Of a DNA stretch of 64,000 nt, positions 10,202-19,100 are shown piece after piece. How positions within the stretch are numbered: the stretch's first letter is position 1; every line of letters starts with the position of its first letter. This stretch comes from an uncultured Alphaproteobacteria bacterium. GTDB lineage: Bacteria; Pseudomonadota; Alphaproteobacteria; UBA2966. Under the pieces are notes generated by a model. The model was not told where the DNA came from, ran no database searches, and worked only from the letters and a program-made list of their open reading frames with translations. The position numbers were made by a program, and so were the translations under genes. The DNA lies in contig CATQHA010000001.1 in the NCBI GenBank assembly GCA_958295725.1, forward strand, positions 1 through 64,000, written 5' to 3'.

Positions 10202-11104
10202 GTGAACGCCGACGCCATACGCTCCAGTCGTCTGCTCCCGAGCTTCCTGCTGACGAGCTGTATGCTCTTCTGGGGCGCCAACGCCGTGGTCAGCCGCGCG
10301 GGCAGCTTCCACGTCCCCACCACCGGTCTCGCCTTCTGGGCCTGGGTCACGGCGTTCGCGCTGTTGACGCCCTGGGCCATCCGGCGCGTCGTCCGCCAAC
10401 GGCGCGTCATCCTGCGGTGCTGGAAGATCATCGCCGTGCTGGGCGTCCTGGGGATCGGGCTGTTTCCGCAGTTCCTCTATGGCGCGCTCGGGCTGACCGG
10501 GTCGATCAACGTCTCCCTCATCAACACCGCCACGCCCGCCTGGATCGTGGTGCTCTCCTGGCTCTGCTTTCGGGATCCGGTGTCCTGGCGGACGCTGCTG
10601 GGCATGGCCTCCGGCTTCCTCGGCGTGCTCGTCGTCGTCACTCAGGGGCGCCTCTCCACGCTGTTGCGGATCGAGTTCGTCCTCGGCGACGTGGTCATGT
10701 TGATCGGCATCGTCGTCTGGGCCGTCTATTCGATCCTGCTGCGCTATCGGCCGCCGGAGATCGACGCCCTCGCCCTGCTCTGGGCCATGATCCCGCCGGC
10801 GCTCCTGGTGAGCGGGGCGATCTACTTCTCGGGCGTCTTCCATCCCTGGCGTTTCGATCCGGTCCCCGGGAACCTCGTCTTCCTCGCCTATTGCGGCGTA
10901 TTTCCCACGGTGCTCGCCTATGCGTGCTTCAATGCCGGCGCCAAGGCGCTGGGGGCCCGGGGGGCGGGGCAGTTCCTGTTCCTGCCGCCGCTGTTCACGG
11001 CGATCCTCGCCGTGATTTTCCTCGACGAGACCTTCGAGCCGTTCCACCTCGCCAGCCTGTTGCTGATCTTCGCCGGGCTTTATCTCGCCAACGCCGATCC
11101 GTAG
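10202..11104 (+). CDS. EamA/DMT-family inner-membrane transporter
   Basis: A 300-aa protein of the drug/metabolite transporter superfamily with ten hydrophobic segments arranged as two EamA repeats. The first repeat starts LLTSCMLFWGANAVVSRAG and the second LGDVVMLIGIVVWAVYSILL. The conserved end of the second repeat, QFLFLPPLFTAILAVIFLDE, is present. The GTG at 10202 is chosen because it places the first helix about 15 residues in; longer in-frame starts add a non-hydrophobic tail. Substrates of this family are mostly small metabolites and cannot be predicted here. The gene stands alone and converges on dgcA. Confidence 0.85.
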   Translation: MNADAIRSSRLLPSFLLTSCMLFWGANAVVSRAGSFHVPTTGLAFWAWVTAFALLTPWAIRRVVRQRRVILRCWKIIAVLGVLGIGLFPQFLYGALGLTGSINVSLINTATPAWIVVLSWLCFRDPVSWRTLLGMASGFLGVLVVVTQGRLSTLLRIEFVLGDVVMLIGIVVWAVYSILLRYRPPEIDALALLWAMIPPALLVSGAIYFSGVFHPWRFDPVPGNLVFLAYCGVFPTVLAYACFNAGAKALGARGAGQFLFLPPLFTAILAVIFLDETFEPFHLASLLLIFAGLYLANADP

Positions 11105-11165
11105 GGAGGGCGCGCGATCCCGGGAAGCGCCCGCGTTCCGCGCGAGCGCCGGCGGAGACTCCGGA

Positions 11166-12161
11166 TCAGCCCCACAGTTCCGGCGGCGGCGGGTGCATGG
11201 CGCCGCCGACGTAGCGGAGTCCCGGGTCCCGGTCCCTGGCCAGGAGGAGCGGGCCGTCCAGGTCCACGAACCGGGCGGCGTGGACGAGGAGGGCCGCCGG
11301 CGCCATGCCGAGCGACGTTCCGACCATGCACCCCAGCATGACGCCGACACCCGCGGATCGGGCGGCGTCCGCCAGCCGGAGCGCCTCGGTGAGGCCGCCG
11401 GTCTTGTCCAGCTTGATGTTGACGAAGTCGTAGAGTCGCGCGACGTCGCCCAGCGTCGACGCGTCGTGCGCCGATTCGTCCGCGCACACGGGCACCGCGC
11501 GGTCTCGGCTCTCGAGGACGCCGTCGGCTCCGGCGGGCAGCGGCTGCTCGATCAGCTCGACGCCGAGGGCGGCGAGCTCGCCGGCGTACTCGGCGAACGT
11601 CGGCGGCGTCCACGCCTCGTTGGCGTCGACGATGAGGGCCGCGTCCGGCGCGGCCTGCCGGACCGCACGCGTGCGGAGGACGTCCTTGCCGTCGTCGCCG
11701 CCCAGCTTCAGCTTCAACAGGGGACGGCGCCGGTTCTTCCTGGCCGCCGCCGCCATCGCCTCGGGCTCGTCGAGACCGATGGTGAGCGCCGTGACCGCGG
11801 GTTGCGGTTCGGCCAGTCCCGCCAGCCGCCACGCCGGGATCCCGGAGAGCTTGGCATCGAGGTCCCACAGCGCGCAGTCCAGCGCGTTCCGCGCCGCGCC
11901 GGGCCCGAGGCGCCGTTGCAGGGCCGGGCGTCCCAAGGCGCCGTCCTCGATCTCGGCACGGAGCGATTCGATCCGTGCGACCGCGCCCTTGCGCGTCTCG
12001 CCGTAACGCCGGTAGGGCACGCACTCCCCGCGTCCGCGCCGCCCGTCCTGATGGATCTCCACGACGACGACCTCGGCCGTCGTCTTGCTGTCCCGCGAGA
12101 TCGTGAACGTTCCCGCAATGGGCCAGTCCTCTTGCCGGACGACGAGGCGCCGGCGGCTCAC
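11166..12161 (-). CDS. dgcA: enolase-superfamily dipeptide epimerase / DgcA-type protein
   Basis: A 331-aa member of the muconate-lactonising/L-Ala-D/L-Glu-epimerase branch of the enolase superfamily. Seen are the KLKLGG lysine pair, the metal ligands in LIVDANEAW, LIEQPLP and CADESAHD, the second general base in NIKLDKTGG, and LGCMVGTSLG near the end. The GTG start overlaps the stop of the upstream gene as GTGA, so translation is coupled. The pairing with a DUF1611 protein is the dgcN-dgcA arrangement reported for D-glutamate utilisation in marine bacteria, where DgcA acts on N-acetyl-D-glutamate. Classical dipeptide epimerase activity is the alternative. Confidence 0.82.
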   Translation of the reverse strand: MSRRRLVVRQEDWPIAGTFTISRDSKTTAEVVVVEIHQDGRRGRGECVPYRRYGETRKGAVARIESLRAEIEDGALGRPALQRRLGPGAARNALDCALWDLDAKLSGIPAWRLAGLAEPQPAVTALTIGLDEPEAMAAAARKNRRRPLLKLKLGGDDGKDVLRTRAVRQAAPDAALIVDANEAWTPPTFAEYAGELAALGVELIEQPLPAGADGVLESRDRAVPVCADESAHDASTLGDVARLYDFVNIKLDKTGGLTEALRLADAARSAGVGVMLGCMVGTSLGMAPAALLVHAARFVDLDGPLLLARDRDPGLRYVGGAMHPPPPELWG

Positions 12162-13165
12162 GAAACGGCGTCCACCAGACCGGCCACGCCGTCCCGGACC
12201 GGGTCGACGCAAGGCAGGCCGGTCTCGGTTTCGACCGCGCCCAGATAGTCTCGCGCCTCCCCCTCGTCGAGCGCCGAGGTGTTGACGGCGACGCCGACCA
12301 TCCGGCAGTCGGGATTGGTCAGGTGCGCGGCCTCGACGTTGGCGCGGATGCACAGGTCGAGCGGCGGCAGGGGCGCGTCGGGAAGGCCCCGCATGTTCGC
12401 GCGGGTCGGCTCGTGGCACAGCACCATGGCGTCGGGTTGGGAACCGTGGATCAACCCGAGCGTGACCCCCGCGTAGGAGGCGTGGAACAACGATCCCTGG
12501 CCTTCGATCAGGTCCCAATGATCGGGATCGTTGTCGGGGGTCAGCCATTCGACCGAGCCCGAGATGAAGTCCGCGACCACGGCGTCCACCGAGACGCCGC
12601 CGCCGGCGATGAAGATGCCGGTCTGGCCGGTGGCGCGGAAGTCTGCCTTCATGCCGCGCGCCCGCATCTCCTTCTCCATGGCGAGGCAGGTGTACATCTT
12701 GCCGGTCGAGCAGTCGGTGCCCACCGTAAGCAGGCGCTTGCCCGTCCGCCTCGTCCCCTTGCCGGTGGCGAAGTCCCGCGTCGGGTGTCGCACGTCGAAC
12801 AGCCGGCGGCCCAGGCGTTCGGCCGTCTCGCGCACGGCGTGGACGTCCGCGATCCGCATGTGCAGGCCGCTGGCCACGTCCATACCGGCTTCCAGCGCCT
12901 CGACGATCGTGTCCGTCCACGATTCGGGAAGGACGCCGCCCGCGTTGACGACGCCGACGATCAGCGACCTGGCGCCCTTCGCCGTCGCCTCGGAGACCGT
13001 CATGTCCGGGAGCCCGGTGTCGGCGTTGCAGCCGGGCAGGCGGAGCTGGCCCACGCACCATTCGCGCCGCCAGAAGGCGACGCCATCCGCCGTCTTGGCG
13101 GCGAGCTGGTCGTGGGCGTCGCCCAGGAACACGAGATAGGGATGCTCGATATGCATGTCGTTCAT
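12158..13165 (-). CDS. dgcN: DUF1611 family protein, DgcN-type N-acyltransferase
   Basis: A 335-aa DUF1611 protein. The N-terminal Rossmann-like domain starts YLVFLGDAHDQLAAKTADG, and the C-terminal P-loop-type domain carries VGTDCSTGKMYTCLAMEKEM. Further conserved stretches are IEGQGSLFHASYAGVTLGLIHG and ICHEPTR-like LCHEPTRANMRG. DgcN is described as acting on D-glutamate to give an N-acyl product that DgcA then processes; this role is known from relatives, not shown here. The ATG at 13165 is the one that preserves the family N-terminus. It starts 26 bp after the carbonic-anhydrase-like gene ends, so the three probably form one transcript. Confidence 0.82.
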   Translation of the reverse strand: MNDMHIEHPYLVFLGDAHDQLAAKTADGVAFWRREWCVGQLRLPGCNADTGLPDMTVSEATAKGARSLIVGVVNAGGVLPESWTDTIVEALEAGMDVASGLHMRIADVHAVRETAERLGRRLFDVRHPTRDFATGKGTRRTGKRLLTVGTDCSTGKMYTCLAMEKEMRARGMKADFRATGQTGIFIAGGGVSVDAVVADFISGSVEWLTPDNDPDHWDLIEGQGSLFHASYAGVTLGLIHGSQPDAMVLCHEPTRANMRGLPDAPLPPLDLCIRANVEAAHLTNPDCRMVGVAVNTSALDEGEARDYLGAVETETGLPCVDPVRDGVAGLVDAVS

Positions 13166-13191
13166 GCGTCCCACTCCATTCGCGTTGACAT

Positions 13192-13794
13192 TCACGTTCG
13201 ACCCGGTCGGACGGGCTCCGCCGGGCCGTGCCCGGACCGGAACGCCTCGAGGCGTTGCTCGGCCTCGGCGACGGTGGCCCGATCGTCCCAGGCCCGGTGC
13301 TCGCCGCGCGCGTAGGCCACGGCGTTGAGGTTGTAGAGGATCGCGTTGTAACAGTTGGCGTCGCGGTTGTTCCGGGTTCTGACGACCTTGGCGGGGATGC
13401 CGGCGACGACGGAGTTCTCCGGGACGATCGTTCCCTCGGTCACGAACGCGCCGCCCGCGACGATGGTGTTCGCCCCGATCACCGCGCCGTCCATGATGGT
13501 GGCGTTGATCCCGATCAGGCAGTTGTCCTCGATGACGCATCCGTGCACCGTGCAATGATGGGTCACCGAGCAGTTGTCGCCGATGATCGCGCTCGTCGCC
13601 GATCCGACGTGGATCATCGTGAAGTCCTGGACGTTCGTGTTGGCGCCGATCGCCACTTCGTCGTTCTCGGCACGGATGACCGTGTTGGCCCATGTCGACG
13701 ACCCCGGCCCGATCGTCACTTTCCCGTAGATCAGCGTCGTCGGGTGAATGAACGCGGGATCGTTCAGGACGACAAGCGGTCCGTACTCCTGCAT
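13192..13794 (-). CDS. gamma-carbonic-anhydrase-like left-handed beta-helix protein
   Basis: A 200-aa hexapeptide-repeat protein. Successive repeats with [LIV]-G-x4 spacing run from HPTTLIYGKVTIGPG to GTIVPENSVVAGIPAKVV. The three metal-ligand histidines fit the positions in IHVGSA, VTHHCTVHG, as in gamma-class carbonic anhydrases and PaaY/CaiE-like proteins. The C-terminal helix region (YNAILYNLNAVAYARGE) is unlike an acetyltransferase tail. The ATG at 13794 gives the usual start. It is upstream of dgcN on the same strand. Enzymatic activity is uncertain because many homologues are inactive as carbonic anhydrases. Confidence 0.78.
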   Translation of the reverse strand: MQEYGPLVVLNDPAFIHPTTLIYGKVTIGPGSSTWANTVIRAENDEVAIGANTNVQDFTMIHVGSATSAIIGDNCSVTHHCTVHGCVIEDNCLIGINATIMDGAVIGANTIVAGGAFVTEGTIVPENSVVAGIPAKVVRTRNNRDANCYNAILYNLNAVAYARGEHRAWDDRATVAEAEQRLEAFRSGHGPAEPVRPGRT

Positions 13795-13915
13795 TCGCTC
13801 CGTCCTTCCAACCGGCGGCGGGGCGACACTATATCGCGATCGTGTCCGGGGGCGCGCCATTTCGACGAGTCGCGGCGCGGCGCCCGTCTCCGACCGGTCG
13901 GAAAGCTGGGGCGGC

Positions 13916-14563
13916 TCAAGCCGGGCGCGCCAACCCTTCCAGGCGCGTCAGCCAGGCGTCGAACCGCGGGCATTGCGCGCGGATCGTCGGCAGGCCCGTC
14001 GCCCGCGCGATCAGCGGGCCGTGGAGAGGCTTCCGGTATCTCGGGACCATGCGCGCGATTCGCTTGCTCGGCGCATTGTCGGGATCGTCGTTGATGTCTT
14101 CGGGTGTCGCGAATTGCCGACGGACCGCCGCCAGCGCCTCGATGTCCGGATCCGTCATGCCCGTCATGTGTGCGACCGCTCGGAACGCCGTCGCATCGGA
14201 GAACAGCAGTCCCTCGAACTCGTGCCTCTGGACATAGGGGAACACCCGTCTCGCATCGGAAACGCGCGTTTCGATTTCCTGGGCCAGGTGTTCCTCCAGC
14301 GCATCGACCGTCCGTTTTCCCTTGTCGCGGAAACCGTAGAAATCGACGAGCGACGTCACGGCGTCGAAAGACTGGTGCAAGCGGACCATCTCCGATACGA
14401 GCCGTTCGACGCCGACGGCGCCCCCGCCGGCGCCTCCGCTCCAGGCGCGGCCGATCAGAACCGGAGTCAACGCGACCTGCATCGGCCGCAGGCTTGCGGC
14501 GAGAACGTCCTTGACGAACTCCTCCTCGGTCCGGCCCTCCACCGACACGGCAAGACGGATCAC
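13916..14563 (-). CDS. DUF4276 family protein, partner of the upstream AAA ATPase
   Basis: A 215-aa DUF4276 protein. The N-terminal strand AVSVEGRTEEEFVKDVL carries the conserved glutamates of the family, and SLVDFYGFRDKG and HEFEGLLFSD supply further acidic residues. This pattern resembles TOPRIM-type nuclease centres, though I cannot prove the fold here. The GTG start at 14563 overlaps the ATPase stop as GTGA, so the two are translated as a pair. ATPase plus TOPRIM-like or DUF4276 partners are known from anti-phage systems related to OLD and PARIS. A defence role is therefore likely by analogy. Confidence 0.75.
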   Translation of the reverse strand: MIRLAVSVEGRTEEEFVKDVLAASLRPMQVALTPVLIGRAWSGGAGGGAVGVERLVSEMVRLHQSFDAVTSLVDFYGFRDKGKRTVDALEEHLAQEIETRVSDARRVFPYVQRHEFEGLLFSDATAFRAVAHMTGMTDPDIEALAAVRRQFATPEDINDDPDNAPSKRIARMVPRYRKPLHGPLIARATGLPTIRAQCPRFDAWLTRLEGLARPA

Positions 14564-15681
14564 GGGCGGCCTCCGAGCAGGTTTTTCTGCCAGAGCTCGC
14601 CCGTCGCGTACTCCTCCAGCCAGTGTTGGTACGCCTCTTCGTCGCATCGACGGATCTCCGTCCGTCTGTCCTGCAGCTCCAGAACGAGGATCTCGTCGAG
14701 ACCGAACTTGTCGACGAGCAGTGGTGACTGAGTCGCCGCGATGACCTGCCGATCCTCCGCGAGCGCCTTGATCATGTCGCCGACCAGGGCGACGGCGGCC
14801 GGATGCAACCCCAGCTCCGGTTCGTCCAGCAACAGCACGTCGGGGAGTATCCCGGACGGGAGGTTCAACAACGTCACCAGCGCGAAGAGGCGAAGCGAGC
14901 CGTCGGAGGTCAGGTGGGCGCCGACGGTCTTGTCCATCCCCTTCGCCTTCCACCGCAGCAGGACCTTCCCGTAGCTCTCCTCGATCTCGAACCGGTCGAA
15001 GATCGGCAGCGCACGCCGGATGTGGTCGCAGATCGACTCGAACCGTCGCCTGTCTTCCCGTTCGAGACGGAGCAGGATCGCGGCCAGGTTCCCGCCATGC
15101 GATCTGAGGTAGTTGTTGTCCTCCGCGTCCCATCTCTTTTTGATGCGCGAGTCGTCGGAGGTGTCGTGGAACTGATACACGGCGCAGCGCCGTAACAGAT
15201 AGACGAGCACGCCGGCGGTCCTCTGGTTGCCGTCGGATTCGTCCGATTGCGCGGTCTCGACAATCTTCGCCTCGGGATGGCCGCTTCCGAGATGTTGCCA
15301 GGACGCCTCCGTACCCAACCCCTCTCGACTGAACCGGAATGCCTCGTCCGTAAACACGAACCGGTCGGGATGCGCGTGAGCGAGCGCGAAGCGATAGTCG
15401 TTTCGCCCCGCTTCGGTCCGCATGACTATCTCCGCCTCCAGACGAGGGCTTATCTTGCTACCGCCGAACAGCTGGTCGTCGGCGCCGCCCTGGCGCTGGA
15501 CGAACTCGGCCAGCCGGCGAGCTCCGATCATCCAGCTCATCATCTCGAAGAAGCGGACGAAGTTGGATTTGCCCGAGCCGTTGGCGCCGATCAGGACGGT
15601 CGCCATGGGCAGGTTTTCGATTTCGACATCCGCGAGGGAACGAAAACCTTTGATACGAACGGATTCGATCGGATTGGACAT
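14560..15681 (-). CDS. AAA/ABC-type ATPase (AAA_21, OLD-like)
   Basis: A 373-aa SMC/RecF-like ATPase. Walker A is GANGSGKSN at residues 32-40, the signature loop LTSDGSLR at 257-264, and Walker B VLLLDEPELGLHP at 282-294, followed by the H-loop-like ATQSPLL. The insert between Walker A and the signature is all-helical and short, as in OLD-family ATPases that act with a separate effector. The downstream DUF4276 gene overlaps its stop codon. The pair is intact while many surrounding genes are broken. Its start is 160 bp from a set of DnaA-box-like sites. A cellular role in phage defence is inferred from family precedent only. Confidence 0.85.
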   Translation of the reverse strand: MSNPIESVRIKGFRSLADVEIENLPMATVLIGANGSGKSNFVRFFEMMSWMIGARRLAEFVQRQGGADDQLFGGSKISPRLEAEIVMRTEAGRNDYRFALAHAHPDRFVFTDEAFRFSREGLGTEASWQHLGSGHPEAKIVETAQSDESDGNQRTAGVLVYLLRRCAVYQFHDTSDDSRIKKRWDAEDNNYLRSHGGNLAAILLRLEREDRRRFESICDHIRRALPIFDRFEIEESYGKVLLRWKAKGMDKTVGAHLTSDGSLRLFALVTLLNLPSGILPDVLLLDEPELGLHPAAVALVGDMIKALAEDRQVIAATQSPLLVDKFGLDEILVLELQDRRTEIRRCDEEAYQHWLEEYATGELWQKNLLGGRP

Positions 15682-16114
15682 GGATCGCTGTTCCCCAATT
15701 ACGGCCCTTTGGGGGCGCGCTCTCGCGACCGCGTCGCGTCGTCACGCCTCCGTTCCAGCCCACGATCTCCCGGTGGGCCGCGAGAGTCGCCCAGTGGCTG
15801 TCGTTCCAGCTGCTGGCGACCGGAATGAACGGTAGCACGAATGACGGAATGTGGATAAAAGTGTGAATAGATCTGTGGATAAACTGTGTATCCAACGATC
15901 CAGAGAAATGTATTCATACGCAACTTTTTTGCGGTGGATCGAAGATTGTTTCTTGATACGTCGATTTTCTTTTCGCGATACTTCGATCGCACGTAAACGC
16001 GTGGAAGCCCTGTCCTCGGGACGTTCCGGTTCCGCGTTCCGGCGGCGGACCGCGCGTCGAGCGCGCCAGGAGCTGGACCGGCTCCTGGGCGCCAGGGGTG
16101 TCTCGCGGGACACG
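15682..16114. other. AT-rich intergenic region between ATPase gene and RND pump
   Basis: About 430 bp without a supported gene. It holds the DnaA-box-like array at 15850-15893 and a conspicuously AT-rich stretch at about 15895-15990, in strong contrast to the GC-rich surroundings. At 16098-16113 the sequence TGTCTCGCGGGACACG is a near-palindrome agreeing at 11 of 16 positions with the parS consensus. On the minus strand this codes for DVSRET-like residues, but no RsmG gene follows. The ATPase promoter is expected here. Confidence 0.5.
15850..15893 (+). promoter_or_regulatory. four DnaA-box-like sites at about 12-bp spacing
   Basis: TGTGGATAA, the exact complement of the DnaA consensus TTATCCACA, occurs at 15850-15858 and again at 15874-15882. 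Between and after them, TGTGAATAG (15862-15870) and TGTGTATCC (15885-15893) keep the TGTGxAT core. The starts are 12, 12 and 11 bp apart, so all sites face the same side of the helix. An AT-rich stretch adjoins. This could be part of a replication origin or a DnaA-controlled promoter. Confidence 0.55.
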
Positions 16115-19100
16115 TCAGGCATGGGTCCCATTCCCATGCTCCCTGGCGCCCTCCTGCGCCGGACCGGACGCGCCGCGGGCGAGGGGGGACCGGACCGGCC
16201 GCAGGATGTTCCTGATCCGGCGGAGATCCCGGCCCGCCGCCAACAGGGCGGGCATCACGAACAGCACCAGCGTCGCCGCGCAGCCGAGGCCGAAGACGAT
16301 CGTCAGGGCCATCGGGATCAGGAACCGCGCTTGCAGGCTCGTTTCGAGCAGCAGCGGGCTCAACCCGCCGATCGTCGTGGCCGAGGTCAGAACGATCGCG
16401 CGCAGCCGGTCGCGGACTCCCCCGACGATCGCCTCGAGGAAGTCCTCCGTCTCCGCGCGCCGCCCGATGGCCGTGACCAGGATGATCGAGTTGTTGACCA
16501 CGATGCCGGACAGCCCCATGAGCGCCACCAGGCTGAGGATGGTCAGGTTGTAGCCGAACAGCCAATGGCCGAGGACGGTGCCGACGAATCCCATCGGAAT
16601 GATCGCCATGACGGCGAGCGGCCGGCTGTAGCTCGCGAACACCCAGGCCAGGACGATGTAGATCCCGGCGAGCCCGATCAGCGCCCCCAGCATCATGTCC
16701 GAAAGGGTCTCCCGGGTCTCTTCCGACCGGCCCTTGAAGGCCAGTTCCACCCCGTGGCGCTCGGCGATCCGGCGCAACCCGTCGCGCTCGATGGCCGCCA
16801 GCAGTTCGCCCGTCGTGACGATGTCGGCGTCGAGCTTGGCGGTGACGGCGACCTGGCGGCGTCCGTCCTCGCTCCTGATGTAGGCGAAGCCCTGGTTGGC
16901 CCGCCGCGAGACCGCCTCGTCGAGCGGGACTTCGGCGCCCGTCGGGCCGCGCAAGTGCAGGTGGTCGAGAACGTCCGTGTCGCGCTCGTCCGCCGGGAGC
17001 CTGACTCGGACGACGATCTCTTCGTCGCCGCGCGGGAAGCGCGTCGCGATCACGCCCTCGATGGCGTCCCGCACCTGGCGGCCGACCGTCCGGGTGGTGA
17101 AGCCCATCGAGCGGCCGCGCGGCGTGACTTCCAGAATCGTCTCCCGCTTGCCCCAGGGCAGGTCGTCCCTGATGGCGCGCACTCCCGGATAGCGTTCGAG
17201 GAGCGCCCGCAACTCCAGCGCCGCCCGTTTGAGCGCCACGACGTCGTCGCCGATGAACCTCACGTCGACGTCGCTGCCGGGCGGTCCGCCCCGGGCCCCG
17301 AAGACGGTGAGGGTATCGAGCCCGGCGACCGGGCGGATCCTGGCGCGCCAGGCATCGATGAACGGCTCGAGACGCAAGTCGCGCCGGTCGGCGGGACGCA
17401 GCTCCACCTCGACCCCGCCCACATTGTCGCCGGCTTCGACCCCCCCGCTGGCCGGGATGCCGATTTTCGTTATCGCCATGCGGACGAGGTCGCTGTCGTC
17501 GCCTTCCAACTCGCGGACGGTCGCGTCGAGCGCGCGATTCGCCTCGTCGAGCATCGCGACCGTGGCCTCGCGCGGCGTGCCGGGAACCATCGTGACGTTG
17601 GCGAAGACCCGGTCCGCCTCGGGCGACGGGAAGAAGGTGAAGCCCACCCGGCCACCCGCCACCATGCCAGCGGCCAGCAGCATCAGCCCGACCGCGACGG
17701 CCAGCGTCGCGTAGCGCCAGTGGATGCAGACCTCGACGAAGGACCGGAACGGCCCGTCGCGAAACGCCGCGAACCCGTCGTCGAACCATCGGCGGTAGCG
17801 GGCGGGCCACCCGGTCGGGGAGGGCGTCGAGGCGACGCTCAGATGGCCCGGCAGGACCAGGAAGCACTCCATCAGGCTCGCGATCAGCACCGCGACCACG
17901 ACCAGCGGGATGGTGGCGATGATCTGGCCGAGGACCCCGGAGATCATCAGCAGCGGCAGGAAGGCGCTGATCGTCGTCAGCGCCGCCGCGAACACGGGAA
18001 CGGCCATCCGATGGGCGCCGTCGATCGCGGCCGCAAGCGGCGACAGCCCCTGGCGGCCGCGGGTATCGGCGTGCTCGCCGACGACGATCGCGTCGTCGAC
18101 GATGATTCCGACCGTCATGATCAGGCTGAACAGGCTGACCATGTTGATCGTCAGGCCGACCGCCAGCATGACCCCGAAGGCGGCGAGCAGGGAGGCCGGG
18201 ATGCCGACCATCACCCAGAACGCCACCCGCGCCCGCAGGAACACCATGAGGATCACGATCACGATCGCCAAGCCGCTGGCGCCGTTCCGGATCAGCAGGT
18301 CGATCCGGTCGCGAAGCGAGCCGACGGCCACGTCGTAGCGCTCCATATCGAGGGTCGCCGGCAGGGTCGGCGCGACCTCGTCGAGATAGGCCTCCGCGAT
18401 CTTCGCCATCTTCAGCGCGTCGCCCTGGACGGCGCGCTGGACGTGGAGCTCGATCGCGCGTCGTCCATTACGCCGGATCTCCTCGGTGTCCTCGCCGAAG
18501 CCTTCGCGCACGCGGGCCACGTCGCCCAGGCGGATCGCGCGGCCGTCCTCGAGCGCCTTTATCTCGATGTCCTCGATTCCGCGGGCGGTGGTGACAAGGC
18601 CGCGGCTCCGGATATGCCGGCGCCCTTGCCCTACGTCGCCCGCGGGCAGGTCCCGCGACGACTCGCGGATCCTGGCGCCGATGTCGGCCAGGGTCATGTC
18701 GAGCCGCCGGAGCGCGGCCGACGGCGCCTCGACCAGGATCTCCTCGTCGCGCATGCCCGTCGCCGTGATCCGGTCGATTCCCCGGTCGAGCAGGCCGTCG
18801 CGCAGCCTCTTGGCGTGCGCCTTCAGCGCCTCCTCCGTATGGGATCCCGACAGCACGACGCGCAGGATCGTCTCGTAGCGCGCGATGCGCCTCGTCTCCG
18901 GCGTCTTGGCGTCTTCCGGCAGGGTACGGATGCGCGAGACCGCGGCTTCCACGTCCGACAGCGCGGCCTGCATGTCGCTGTCCGCCTTGAACTCGACGCT
19001 GACGCTCGCTCCCCCCTCGGTGGCGGTCGACCGCACCCGCTTGACGTTGTCCAGAAAGCGGACCTCGGGGACGATCGCCCGCACCAGCTTGGCGTCCACG

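Noticed and set aside
9927..10205. Open frame of 92 codons between the nuclease and the EamA transporter
   Set aside because: It overlaps the nuclease end, has no ribosome site and no protein-like features.
16098..16113. True parS site and start of an rsmG gene (DVSRET reading)
   Set aside because: Only 11 of 16 positions match, and no RsmG-like sequence follows in any frame; kept only as a weak hint beside the DnaA-box array.
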